A stretch of DNA of 64,000 bases, taken from assembly GCA_905178155.1 (NCBI GenBank), contig CAJINV010000007.1, positions 2,337,151-2,401,150 on the forward strand. Direction: 5' to 3'. Of the stretch, positions 26,801 through 37,785 are shown piece after piece. Numbering within the stretch: the first letter of the stretch is position 1; each line of letters opens with the position of its first letter. The stretch is from Amoebophrya sp. A120 (taxonomy: Eukaryota > Sar > Dinophyceae > Syndiniales > Amoebophryaceae). The notes beneath the pieces are model-generated. The model saw nothing but the letters and a program-made list of their open reading frames with translations, was not told the origin of the DNA and did no database searches. The translations under genes and the position numbers were made by a program.

Positions 26801-29800
26801 GCCCGTGATCCTCCCCAAAAACTTCACGAGCGAGGTCTTCCCCGCCGACGTCGGACCCTCGAGCAACACCGGATAGCGCCCGCCGGACAAAATCCGAGCA
26901 ATGTTTTTCAGATTCCGCCGCACACTGGGCGTCACGAGGAAGTGCTTGTGTGCGTTCACGAAGTCCACATTCTGGTCCCCCTTCGTGATCCAGTAGTCCT
27001 CAATCTGGATGGCCTCTACCGCTCGGGAAGAAGTGGACGATATTACCTTCGCGCAGCTTGCATTCACTCTCTCCTCCACGTTTTCCATACTGGTCGAGCC
27101 GCAGTGCGCCAACGCTTTCGTCACCGTGTCGCCCTTGTCCTCGGCGATCGCAATTCGCGCGACCGGTTCTTGCTCCTTCTTCTTGGCCGCCTTGGACAGA
27201 GCCGGGTCCGCGCGGCCGAAGGTGGTGTAAAGATTCTTGGAAACGATCGCCGCGGAGGTGGTGGAGAGCGGAGTCGCGAATGCCATCAGCATACCCTCGA
27301 CCAGCGCCGTTACTGGCTCGACGCGGTGGATCAAATTCTCCTTCGTCATCAGAGAGACGGCGAACCGGAGCCCGCGCGTCAAATTTCGAAGAGAAAAATG
27401 CACGACCTTGTTTGCCCCGTCGACGAGCTGCCCAGAAATCGATTCCTGGCGGCAGAATTTGTAGAAGTCCACCAACTTCTGGATGGGCGGGTTTGGGAGC
27501 AGCCCTCTGGCCAAATATCCCCGCATCACAAGCTCCAAATCTTCCTCGCAGTCGACCTCGTCGACAAAAATCTCGGTAAAGCGGGACCGGATGCCGGCGG
27601 GTAGCTGCTTCTTCCCCGCGGAAGCGAGCGCCTGTTGCGACTGCTGCATCACAGGTTTATTTTTTGTTCTGGTGCTGGTGGTGTCCACCTCGCCATCAGC
27701 CTTCAACCGCTTTGCCGAAGGTTCTGCATCTTCACTACAGACACCTTCCTCCGCTCCGCTCTGCTCTAGTCCTTTCCTTCTGCCATTATATCCAATCGAC
27801 GGCAGAGTCGGTGGGTTCATGCAGGCGAAAATCCGGAAATTTTCGTGCGGGGTCACGCGCAAATCTCCACATTCGGACAAAGCTAATTCCTTCTTGTCCG
27901 TCGTATCGGAGCTACCGGAAACCAACCCCTGGATCCGCTGCAGCAGGTCGTTCGGCGCTAAATTCAGTTCGTCCAGAATGATCCACGCACCGGTGCGCAT
28001 TGCCTCGACTAAGAGTCCCTCTTTGAACTCGAATTTCAGTCCCCCGTTGCTGTACTGGTGCGACAGCTCTTCCGATTTCTTCCGCAAGTTGAACCAGAAC
28101 TGGGAGAGCTGGTGATCCTCTTCGGCGCTAGCGTCTTTTCTTTCCGCCATAGGTACTAGTTCAGAAGTCGCATCAGCAGTCGCAACTACACGACTACTTC
28201 TCCCTTTCAAATACTCGATCGCCTGTCCGGACACCTGCTTGAGGAATTTGAAAAAATTCCCCCACTTCTTCTGCCGAAACGCCTTCTGCACCTTTTCCAG
28301 GAGTTTCCGGTTCTGTTTCAAGGAAAAGGTCTCTTGGAAAAACTTCAGGAACTGGTTGAAAATCGCCGGCACTTCCTGGTTCAGCACGTCGACCGGGCGA
28401 AACCCGCCGACGAGCTCCTGCGCCTCGGATTGGTCGTTGAAGTTGTAGACGAAAACCTTCTGCCCGCAGAGTTCCGCGAACCGCTGAATAACGGTAGTTT
28501 TCCCGGTCCCCGTGTCCCCGACCAACAGACAGGGCTCGGAGTGCTTCGTCGCGGCCGCGAGTTGCCACAGCACGCGGGAGTGCACCGCAGTGCAGGCAAA
28601 GTTACTGTTTTGGATCTGCTTGCCGAGCTCGCGGGCGAGGGATTTAGAAGTAGTCGCGCTGTTGCTGATCGTGGCCAAAGAAACATCGTCGTTTTTCATT
28701 TTCGTTCCCGCTGCTTGCTTCAAAATCGCCTTCTGTTCTTGCTTCTCCTTTTTTCTCCGCTTCGCCTTGGAATTTCTCGTTTCGAACTCGTCTTCCGAGT
28801 GATCCTGGTCTTCGAACAAAACTTCCTTCACCAAATTGTCCTCGTTCAACGACAGGGTGCCGATGATCAGTTCCTTCTTTTTCCGATCGATCTCCGGCTT
28901 TTCAAGGCAGACCAACCGGTCCCCGACATCCACCAAATCCCAGAACTTCCGGACGCAGAGCTCGACACACTCGGAGCGGAGCTCTTTCGTGTTCAAGTTC
29001 GCGAAGAAGGTGGCGAGCAGGTGCCGGGCGAATTCCGTCCGCGAGTTCTCGGTGAAGTTCGGTTCGAAGGTCAAGTGTTGGATTCTCTTCGCCAGTTGAA
29101 AAAGTTCCCGCACGTTCAGCTTCCGGGCAGACAAATCTTTCGCGGTCAGGGTGGAAAGGTGCAGCTCCGTTTGCGCGAAGAACATGGTGTCGACCAGCTT
29201 TTCCGCGATAACCAGCGGCGTTTTTGGAAACTTCTGTCGCAGCATCTCGACCAGCTCGGGTTTCTCCGCAGAGGGGACGTGCAGCTTGTGCCAGCAGCCG
29301 ACGAGCGGCGGGATGGTGGTGGCCGTGCAGGTGAAGTCGAAGTCGAACAGATTTAGATTTTGCGACGTAGAACAAGTTCTTGCTGTAGTTGGTGCAGCGG
29401 CCGCAGTATGTTGAGAAATGTCTGCTGGTGAAGCAGCGTCAACCCGACAACCGTGGAGGTCCGGTTGTTTCCCCGCAGCTGCTGTCGATGTTGAAGAGAC
29501 CCGCATGGTTCCGAACAGCTGAAAGTTTTCGTGCGCTTTGATGACGACCTGCCTGTCCGCGAGCACCAGTTCCCGGGTCTGCGCGACGGAGTACAGTGCG
29601 GAGAGGATGTCCTCCGGGCAGGTGTCGATGTCTTCCAACACCAGCCACCGTCCCTCCTGCAAGGCTTGCGTCAGTACCCCGGCCTTCCACACGAACTCCC
29701 CCGCTTTCTCGCCGCTGGTGTAGCAGCCGAGCAGAGATTTGCTGTCCGTTTGCTCGTCGAAGAAAAGCGAAAGGGGTTGGAGTGGAGGATCGTGCATGCA

Positions 29801-31351
29801 GCTGTTATTTTCCTGCAACATGTTCTTGACACCTGCTTCACGACACTCTTCCCTCCACAGTTGCTCGATGAAGAAGCTTTTCCCGACCCCGCTGTCTCCC
29901 GTCAGCAGCAGCGGTTTCTTGGATTTCGCACAGAGGTGCATGCGCTGCAACAGGGCAGTCGATCGCTTCGTGGGAACGAAAGACGCGGGGGAAGAGGACG
30001 AGGAGGGTGTCGTTGTACCAGCAGCTGTTGACCCAGCAGTGCTCGGCACGACCGGCAGGATTGATGGCGCGGCACGGTTCGCGCTTTGTGCAACAGCTTG
30101 CTTGCTTCCCTTCGTTCCTTCCAGTGCCAGCTGTGCCCAGAGAGTATCTTGGTCCTCCACTGTGCCGGAAAGGTGTTGAAGAAGCGCGGCAGTACTCCGA
30201 TTCTTGTGTGCCGGAGACGGCGACTGGCTATACCTATGCACCATCGCGTCAGGCCCTGTATGATCCGCAAATGGAGACTGCGGACGCGACTTTGTCGTGC
30301 TGTGAGACTCTTCGTCTTTGTCACCGAAAAGCACATCCAGTAGTTCCTCGTGGTCCGCGCAATTCACCTTCTGAATCGCTTTTTGCAGCAGCAGTTCATC
30401 AAGTGCAGAGGCTGCTGTGACTTGCTGATGCGGATGATCAACGCCCCTGAAATTCTTTTCCAGAAACTGCTTCTCTTCATTCGCTGTGAGCCGCATCAGC
30501 TCCCGAAGAGCGCGCAGGCAGATGGCAAGGCGCGTCATCTCGTGGGCTGGTGTGTGGTTATCGCCGCGTGCGTTTTGTTTCCTGTTGTCCCGTGCTGGTC
30601 CTGTGATGGCTATGGCTTCGACCTGTGCCTCCCACATTCTCTGCGCAAAACGCACCGCAAACCGGTCACCCCGAAGCTCCGGCGCGAGGGCTATTACCGC
30701 AGATAGCAGGTGCCAGTCGGTTTCGACCGAAACAGTCTTTTCGGTCCTGAGCTCACGCTCGATGGCGGCTGAAAAGAGTGCCTTTTGCGCGTGCAAGAAA
30801 AGCGGCGAAACCGCGGCAACCGATTCAGGCTTTATTGAACGCGCACCATCGTCTGAAGCTCCAGGAAGTGCGACCACAGCAGCCCCTGCAACCGCGGAAA
30901 ACAGGTCTGGCGCTGTCTTTCGAAGATGATAGCACCACGGAGAGGGGGCGCGGCCAGAGCTGCCCGTGCTACTGCCGCTCTGTCTACTGCTTGGCGTTCT
31001 GCCGCTGGAACCAGCATCAGTTCCGCTGGGGGTCGTATTCCCTTTGAACAGCGGCGGGCTTTTGCTGCTAGCCGAGAGTCTAGTCGTCCCAGACGACGAG
31101 CCACACAAGGTCACAACGTCTTTCTGAATTTGGTCAAAAATCTGCCTCTCCAGCGCCTTGTCGGCAGCAGTGTAGGTGTCCGTATCTGGGACAATGACGT
31201 ACTTGTTGATCAGCTTCTGCAGAGTCCGACCCGTTTCCGGGTGCTTTGCAATTTCTTGCAAAGTCTGCCGCCGCCGGTGCCACAGGGCGGTCTCGGCCTC
31301 GGTTGCATCTGACGCCATTGTGCTCGACGAACAAGATGTTGGCATTTTCAT
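8880..31351 (-). CDS. MDN1: Midasin (Rea1/MDN1), giant AAA-ATPase of 60S ribosome biogenesis (5 exons)
   Basis: A dynein-like remodelling ATPase that releases assembly factors from pre-60S particles in the nucleolus and nucleoplasm. The exons run 31351-25046, 24760-13907, 13755-12711, 12459-12286 and 12056-8880, giving about 7,190 residues against roughly 4,900 in yeast and 5,600 in human. Six Walker A motifs appear in order: GDSGVGKS (about residue 485), GDTGTGKT (940), GPTSAGKT (1495), GETGCGKT (1800), GPPGVGKT (about 2420) and GPNSGKT (2865). A long helical linker follows, then the family motif DITDQIEDEAQLEGLKG, a Glu/Asp/Gln-rich acidic region (about 12.0-10.2 kb) and a C-terminal MIDAS domain with DNSQSM (DxSxS) at about 9.8 kb, ending ALRQWIEVSS. 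Introns 1 and 2 are terminal-inverted-repeat elements with non-canonical ends; introns 3 and 4 are GT-AG. The extra length lies in Ser/Gln/Glu-rich insertions. The start ATG at 31351 fits; no alternative function is plausible. Confidence 0.95.
12057..12285 (-). other. GT-AG intron 4 of midasin
   Basis: The donor GTACGA follows GCGAAAGAG; the acceptor CGAAACAG precedes GTCGGCTTCG. It joins a 58-codon exon to the acidic-region exon in frame. Confidence 0.82.
12460..12710 (-). other. GT-AG intron 3 of midasin
   Basis: The donor GTAAGG follows GGAGATGAG; the acceptor CTCAACAG precedes GGCGAGGGC. The join leads into GEGNHADEWQDGTGLGAGEG, the segment just before the DQIE..EQLEGLKG motif. There are no terminal inverted repeats. 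Confidence 0.85.
13756..13906 (-). mobile_element. Introner-like intron, family D, in midasin
   Basis: A 151-bp element between perfect 5-bp direct repeats TCTCG. The ends are inverted repeats starting TATCC and TATGC and sharing AAATTTCCCGTACA-GTAC. Excision with one repeat copy joins ESCIEI to VGASSQLIAQL in frame. No GT-AG pair within the repeat ambiguity preserves the frame. Confidence 0.85.
24761..25045 (-). mobile_element. Introner-like intron, family A, in midasin
   Basis: A 285-bp element flanked by perfect 5-bp direct repeats CAACG (24756-24760 and 25046-25050). The ends are inverted repeats of about 31 bp with one mismatch; both begin TATCCTGAGTAAAAAC. Removing the element and one repeat copy joins SPAL to RNRFTE, exactly the conserved midasin block. 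Splicing at the nearby GT...AG (GTATCC to ACTCAG) would leave extra bases and shift the frame. It shares its terminal repeat with 50111-50389 in a different gene. Confidence 0.88.
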
Positions 31352-33067
31352 TTTTTCACAATCTTCTTGTTTGTATTGTATTCAACATCACAAGGCCGGG
31401 ATACAAAGACGATAGGTCAAGGTCAACTAAGACGTAAATGTAAATACGTGCATGTGTTTTTTTCTTGCCATCGAATCGTCTTGGTTGTGAAAGTATGCAC
31501 TAGAAGCAAGTTGTACTTCGTTCTTGTTCTTTTTTTCTAGCATGTCGTTTTTTTCACGTATCTTATCATGCGTTCTTCGCTACGAGTGCGTCGACCTATT
31601 CTTTCTACTGACCTGGAGTTTCAAAGCATAAAGAAGCAGCAAGTCATATTATTCAGCGAAGTTTCATTTCAGGATCACAAAATACCATGAGCGAAAAAAT
31701 TTTGCGTCATGATCTTCGTCGGATCTTCATCCCCACCACCTCATGATGGCTCACTTTGATTTGGATCACGTTAGAAAGAACAGAACCACGATGGTGCACA
31801 TCTGTGATGCACCGATTTGGTTGTGGTGCTGGTGTGCCAGATGTTGATCTTCTGATTCCATCCAATGCTATGATCAGGATCGGGATCGCTTGTTATTTGT
31901 ATTTCTCCGTAATGCATAATGCACGACAGCACACTCTTCAGAAGATCGCTTTGAACTTGCGAGAGCCCCGAGCCCGTGATCATAAATCGATAGAACACGC
32001 TCGGGTGCGTGCTGCGGTAAACTTCCTTCTTCGAACGGACACGATACTATCATGCGCCGTTGAGGAACAGGATCGGTTTTTTTCGAATACACAATCCATT
32101 TAGGCTGAGGAGCTCACGTATAACACTAAATTCAGATCTACTGACGTTCACACTTTCAACCGCAGGACCAGGAGGACGAGTCTGGATCTGCTACTTCTTG
32201 TGTGTCATGACTTTCGCGATCTGTTGCGCCCGTTGGAGTCGGACTGTATCTGCTTAGCGAATAATCGTTGGCGGATATCTGCTTGGCGGAGCTACATGTA
32301 CATGCGTAACATCAGGAACCGACCACGATTGCCACAGAAGCACTACAGCGGACGTCTTGGAGGTTAAGTCCTGCAAACACAATCACAAAAACAGCTGCTC
32401 CGATCGTCCGTGTACTTCTACTTACTCCAATAATCTAAATCAAATAAGAATGACACAGATCATCAGACACGATATTCACATGAAGCGGTGAGCGTGAGTA
32501 TACAAAATTGATGTTGGATAAAAGGCAAATTTAGTTGTTGTAGAAAGATTAAGATAACGAAGAAACTACATAGCGATAGCGAAAGTGAAATTCTAGGGAC
32601 GCAGCAATGTGAAATCTTTCCAACTGTTCGCCCGTGTTGTGGAAAGAAGATGGCGCGCGCTTCATACAAAATTGTGAAAAAAATACCCGCATTCCTGGAG
32701 AAGCAGGCTTCTGCATTTCGATTTCTGGGAAAGAAGGCAACTGCTTCTTTCGCTTTTCAAAATTCAATCTCAAAGTTATGTATAGAGAAAAAAGTGTAAG
32801 TACCACTAGCGTTCTTTTGAATCAATGATAGACCACATGATGATGCTGTGTAAGTGTAAGTCTACGTCGTGTATGACTATGATCATGCAGCATTTGCATA
32901 AACCCTATTGGAGATAAAGTTAAAGATAAAGAACACCTCCACTCATGGCTCCTGCGGAGCCCGTATGATTGGAGACGAAGAAAAGATGTTCATGTTGATC
33001 TCTATGTGGAAAGGCACAATAGCTGCTGCAATATCTTACTTTGTTTCTTTTCTTCAATGATCAAGGT
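31352..33067. other. Intergenic region 5' of midasin
   Basis: No supported gene. A plus-strand frame near 31880-32100 shows weak resemblance to part of another plus-strand frame near 37980-38110 (see findings). Around 32843-32860 a short piece reads GTGTAAGTGTAAGTCT, almost the same as the end of the family C element at 49055-49279, perhaps a decayed remnant. Confidence 0.5.
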
Positions 33068-33628
33068 TCACTTTCTCCCCAGACCTCGAGGCCCATTCAC
33101 GGGCCCACGACGAGCAGCAAAACCCTCCGCGTGACGTACAGCAAGTTCCGCTTCACGCGCCCACTGTGCATCCTCTCGAGACTGCAACTGCGCTACCTTT
33201 GCCTGTATCGCTCCGCGCAGTTCCTGCATGACCTGATCCTTTTTGTTTTTCCATTCGATCGTCTCCTCATCTTTACGAGATGCTCTAATTCGCCTATCAT
33301 CGTCGGGTTGTAGGCCACCTGGAGCTCCGTCCGCCGGAGATATGAAGAAACTTCGGTCCCTCCAATCCGCAAACAACAAGGGTGAGAGAATAGTCATGGC
33401 GGTATTCGTCAACGTTTGGCTTCCGCGTTCCCTGAGCTTGCCCACGAAAGCGGTTCCTCCCAGGAAGCCGGCCTTGGAATTGCCCATGAGCTCGTCCACC
33501 CGGAAACCTTCGGCGCAGGGAGCCGCCGTGTCTCGGTCCGTGCCTCTCCAAAATGGTTCTATTTTCGAGCAGACATTTCCTCGAAGAGTCTCCTCTAGTT
33601 CAACATCTGTCGCCTCGAGCGTAGACAT
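33068..33628 (-). CDS. Hypothetical protein, 186 residues
   Basis: An uninterrupted frame from an ATG (MSTLEATDVELEETLRGN) to a stop. I do not recognise the family. The N-terminal two thirds are mixed, with a Gly-rich segment (GNSKAGFLGGTAFVGK). The C-terminal third is strongly helical and charged (EWKNKKDQVMQELRGAIQ, then REDAQWAREAELAVRH), likely a short coiled coil, ending in a basic Arg/Gly tail. No signal peptide or membrane segment is visible. It is on the same strand as its neighbours, midasin and the kinase-like gene. Coding status is supported by length, composition and strand, not by homology. Confidence 0.55.
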   Translation of the reverse strand: MSTLEATDVELEETLRGNVCSKIEPFWRGTDRDTAAPCAEGFRVDELMGNSKAGFLGGTAFVGKLRERGSQTLTNTAMTILSPLLFADWRDRSFFISPADGAPGGLQPDDDRRIRASRKDEETIEWKNKKDQVMQELRGAIQAKVAQLQSREDAQWAREAELAVRHAEGFAARRGPVNGPRGLGRK

Positions 33629-33799
33629 TCCCTTTTCCGTTGCTGATCAACCAGAAAAATTAAAGTGTTGGCGTTAACGGTTTCAATACACAGCTAATTG
33701 CAATCGCACATGGACATGTTGACAGTACATTCCATCTATCTTCATGCGTTATTGCATCTTCTTCCCAAATTCAAACTGATATTGATGAAATTGCGATCT

Positions 33800-34190
33800 T
33801 CACGTTGGCGCCTTGACTTTGATTTCCTGCGATAGGTCCCAACCTTCGAGCTTCGTCAGGCACTGCCGGAAAGGAGAAATGTTGGCGTCCTCTTCACCCA
33901 GTATCACAAGGAAAAAGAAACACAATGACACATTGTTTGTTGTTGTTCCTTCCATCATCATCAGGTAGTGGGCATCCCCCGCCCCCAGCGCCACAGGCCG
34001 AAGATCTCTTGCCTGGGGGTGGGTGAGGAAGCACCTTCGGCGACCTCAACATGCAAAAACAAGCACTACCTCGATATGTCTCCACGCACAGAAAGCCGGC
34101 TTGTCGGGAACGTACCACACCCGAGGTTCGATATTAATTTTAGCCTTGCCAGCAAGCAAATAAGCGCGACGCCCCATATAAAAGGAGCCC
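33800..34190 (-). CDS. Possible 3' exons of the kinase-like gene
   Basis: Two coding-looking segments on the minus strand. The first, about 34190-34070, reads MGRRAYLLAGKAKINIEP then RVWYVPDKPAFCAWRHIE. The second, 34012-33800, begins ARDLRPVALGAGDAHYLM and ends SQEIKVKAPT before a stop. A 57-bp GT-AG intron (34013-34069, GTAGTG...CCCCAG) would join them in phase 0. I could not connect the first segment in frame to the kinase exon ending at 34981, so this may be its C terminus or a separate small gene. No motif identifies it. Confidence 0.3.
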
Positions 34191-34980
34191 GGAGCTGACC
34201 CATTTTAACCCGTATAACTTTTTACTTCTTGTAGCTTTGCAATGCAGTAGAGATGACAAGAAAGGAAACACGTATGCATCTAGTTAGACTTCCGAGCACG
34301 TCTGCTGGCATGACAGAGCTTGTCTGCCTTGCTTGACCGCCTCGTGCGACACAATGTGCAACTGCATCCCGACTTTTTTCTTTGCAAACCAAGCAGCTCG
34401 AACGCAGTGAAGGAGAAGCCAATCAGATTATCATGTGCAAAAACGTAACAGCGACCCCGCATTTCATCTCATGTGAAGCTGCATGGTGTTGGTGCGCAGA
34501 AGATCTCTCGTGCGCATCCACCCTCCTGCGGCAGCTCCTGCCTTTTTTTTGTTATAGTTGTGTTCGGAAATTTGTTCTGCTCTGCTACTCCTCAAAATAA
34601 CAGGTGTTGAGCAGGTTTGCCGAGCGGCTGCACCAGCTCGGCCTGACTACAGTGCAAATTCAAACTTGTAACGCGTGCGGGCCGGAAGCAAAACTTCTGG
34701 ATATCCTGCCAAGCAGATTCTTTCTCATCCTGACTGTGTATGGGGTCATACGGGGATCTGTTTTTACTACTCATACAGGTCCGTCCTCGGGTGAGCCAAG
34801 AATTGTTTGTTACACTGGTGAGGTTCTTTCCGAAAGTGTTCAAAATGTGCAAAGTCAACGCAAGATCCTGGAAAAGCACCCATCTCTATCCATTTTCTGC
34901 ATGACGACCACCACAAACATTGAACATTATGCATGTTTTGCATGACTAATTGGATGACGATGAGTGTTTTCGCCTGGATA

Positions 34981-36923
34981 CGTAGCCCGCCGTACCCGGC
35001 AAGTCTGTCGACAAATCAACATTGTTGAAAAACACGTTCATGAGCCGTTTGGGATCAGTGGACGCCTCCCATCGAACCAGTACCGAAATCCCGAAGTCGA
35101 GAATGAGTGGACGAGAAAGCCGCGCTTTTTCCACAGATGTTGTTACCCCTCTCCTGTAGTTGTGCAGAGCACGCGCAACAGGCTTGTCACTGTGGAGCAG
35201 GAAAGGCAAGGCGACATTATTCGGATTGAGGTCCTGATGGACAAGGCCGAGTTTCTCGAAGTCTTATGGCGTTGCCAAACAAAAACATTAAAAAATGAAC
35301 CCCTGTTGCATTCTACCTCATATATTTTGGTGAAGATTTATTTTCATACACATACTCAAGCGTAATATCACCTTCCGCATCATCTATTGGAACCGTTTGG
35401 CTCGTGTCGAAGCCTGCTGGATGGAACCGGTGGAATCTTCTGACCTGCTGAATAGCACTCGGGGAGTCCGACGTGCCACATTTGTTTGCATATGCAGGAA
35501 GCGGTCATAGACATAGTGCGCGACTACGTCCATGTCGTGCATCTGTATGTTTTCCTTTTTCAATTTCTTTTTTTTTTGCACTCAACCCGATAAATCACAA
35601 GATTTAAGTAGAACCTGCTGCGGAAAATTATGCTGCAGGGTGCACCGGTAGTCTAATATCTAACGCGTGACAACGCCATACGTCTGCAAGGCAACGTCGA
35701 AAATGGTCTGTGAAAGCATCAGGATCAAATGTCTCCTTTGTCAAGCGACCAGCGTGTGACTTCTTCGCCCTGTTCCCAAGAGGCTGCCCGCGCTCCATTA
35801 TCATGCACACTTCAAGCAAAGTGTTTTCCGCGCTGCCGTTCTCACCTGGGACTTGTTGCTTTTGAAAAACTGCGGCTGTTAGAGAGTGGAGGTGTGGAAC
35901 GCAATGCATCCCCGCCCCAGAAGCAGATGTACTGAGAGTGGTCCTCTTTTTCTCTCGCAAGGTCAGAAAGCGGTGAAGGAAAATCTCGACCATTCGCTCG
36001 CTCCACCACACTCTGTTAAAATTGATCCACCATGAAGCAGCGATGCTTTCATGTTGTTCTGGCAGGTTTACCAACATGCGTTGGCATTTTCGCGCGTACT
36101 TCCCATACGGATTGAGTGGCGGTTCCTGTGGCCCTCTGAGCGGCTGAACGCTCCCATAGCTCCCCCTTCCAAGGAGATTTGACCCGCTCCCGCCAGCTGG
36201 GTAGAAGTCCGCTGGAAGGCCGCTAACAGGTGGTATACTGGCTACGTAGTTTTGTTTTTCCCTCATCACTGCATCCTGGTCCCGTGGATTAGCATTAAAG
36301 TCCTTCTGCAGCCGGATTCTGCGTGTTGCTGGAGAGGTCGTGCTCAACCAGCTGCTACCCGAACCGAAATCCTCTCGCATCGCTTCCAGAATCGTGTTTG
36401 CATGACCAGCCGGGTCCTGCCACCACGGAAAAAATTCTGGTAAGAAATTCTTCCGCTGCTCCTCTAAGTTGTCAAGGTGGTCTAGCAAGGCTCTACCCAA
36501 CCACCCCGCAAAAGCCTGCGACAGTTCCCCGTCGTAAACGTACCACGCATAATTTTGTGCTTGCTCTGCTTCGTGCAGTGCCACTGCCAACGCGGTTTCT
36601 TGAACCCACGTCGATGCTTGAAATCGTTGCGCATTCTTGATGCCGCGATCCTGTTGTTCCGGCCCGTACACGAGTAGAAGTCCGCCGTCGATCGCTCGCG
36701 GGTCCGGTTGCGGTTGTTCTTCCCCCAGGTCGGTGTCCACGAACAAATTGGTCTCGTTCTTCGCTTGGAGACTTTGCACTTTTGGGTGCTCCAGAAGTCT
36801 CAGAGCCTTGCACAGGAAAATTGGGGAGGTCCAAGAGGGACCACAGTACTGCCAGGCGAATAAAATCGTCGTGCCTAGTATCGGAGACCTGCCGAACGAA
36901 ACCCTGCTTGTTGTTCTCAGCAT
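34981..36923 (-). CDS. Protein-kinase-like protein (2 exons resolved, 3' end incomplete)
   Basis: Exon 1 (36923-35681) starts at an ATG (MLRTTSRVSFG) with a hydrophobic N-terminal stretch (ILGTTILFAWQYC) that could be a signal or anchor. After about 240 residues comes a glycine-rich loop, LLGRGSYGSV, and later VCMIMERGQPLG, which resembles the hinge. An inverted-repeat intron (35265-35680) joins it to exon 2 (35264-34981), which carries HQDLNPNNVALPFLL, matching the catalytic loop HRDLKPxN, then LILDFGISV (the DFG Mg-binding motif) and GTAGYVS (activation-segment end). Arg of HRD is Gln and the Lys two after Asp is Asn, so it is an atypical kinase, possibly weak or inactive. Exon 2 ends at a TATCCAGGCG boundary that looks like another introner; the matching end and the C lobe were not found. 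Family placement beyond protein-kinase-like is not possible. Confidence 0.72.
35265..35680 (-). mobile_element. Introner-like intron in the kinase-like gene
   Basis: A 416-bp element with short inverted ends TATGGCGTTG, flanked by AGTCT and CGTCT (4 of 5 match). Removing it joins CLAD to FEKLGLVHQDLNPN, restoring the kinase catalytic loop; unspliced, both sides meet stops. The intron starts TATGG and ends CCATA, as in the other elements. Confidence 0.72.
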
Positions 36924-36950
36924 TTCGTTTTTTGTGCGCTTCAAAAACAA

Positions 36951-37785
36951 AAAGTAGACAAAGATATTACTCTTCTAGCAGGATAAATCATAGTTGGTAC
37001 ATTGGGTGGTTGCGCTTTCGCCTCGTACTATCAAGTTCAGGCACAAAAGCACCCGAGTTGTAAAAGAAAACTTACAGCAAAGTTACAGATAGTCCATGAA
37101 GCAGCAGCCACAGTAAACTACACGGCACTTCAAAATACTAAATTCGCGTGACTTGAAATGATGCGTCAAGAACAAGATTATTTTTCCAACAAACAAAAGT
37201 CAAAGTAGGGCCAATTGGTCTCAATGACTGTATGCTTTGTGCGTGGCCTGCTTCTGTATGCAGACAACTTGTTCCATGCACGGACATCTCTTCGAAAGAA
37301 CGGCAACTAAATGTTCGAGTGATTACTAATCACGGCACCGAAAGGGAAAGACACCATGTTGATTCTGTCTCAGACAGATGCAGCGTAGCAAGTAGCAAGA
37401 GCCCACAAGTATGTTACTCAATTGATGTCGTGACCTATAAATACTTTCAAGATCACGTGAGTTTGTGAGCACCAGGACCACGACATATCGACTATCAAGT
37501 ACTTAGTCTCCTGCTCCGCCTGCAAAATTATATAATGTGTCGTTCGACCGATCCACCTAATGCCAAGTAACCGAACGTATGGGCACTAATCATCGTGCCC
37601 ATCATGCATGATCTGACTGTGCGACCGATGTCGAATGCAATGAATGGTTAACAGAAGCAAGATAGATAAATCTCTTTTCTTTCGTGCCGGTCATGTTGAT
37701 ACGTTTTTCCGAGTCTAGATGTTTGTACCGATGCTACTCTCCGTCCCCTGCAGGCTGAGAGCTATTACAAATACAAAGTGATGGA
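36951..37785. other. Intergenic region 5' of the kinase-like gene
   Basis: AT-rich, with only short frames in either direction. I see no domain, RNA gene or clear repeat. Confidence 0.5.
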
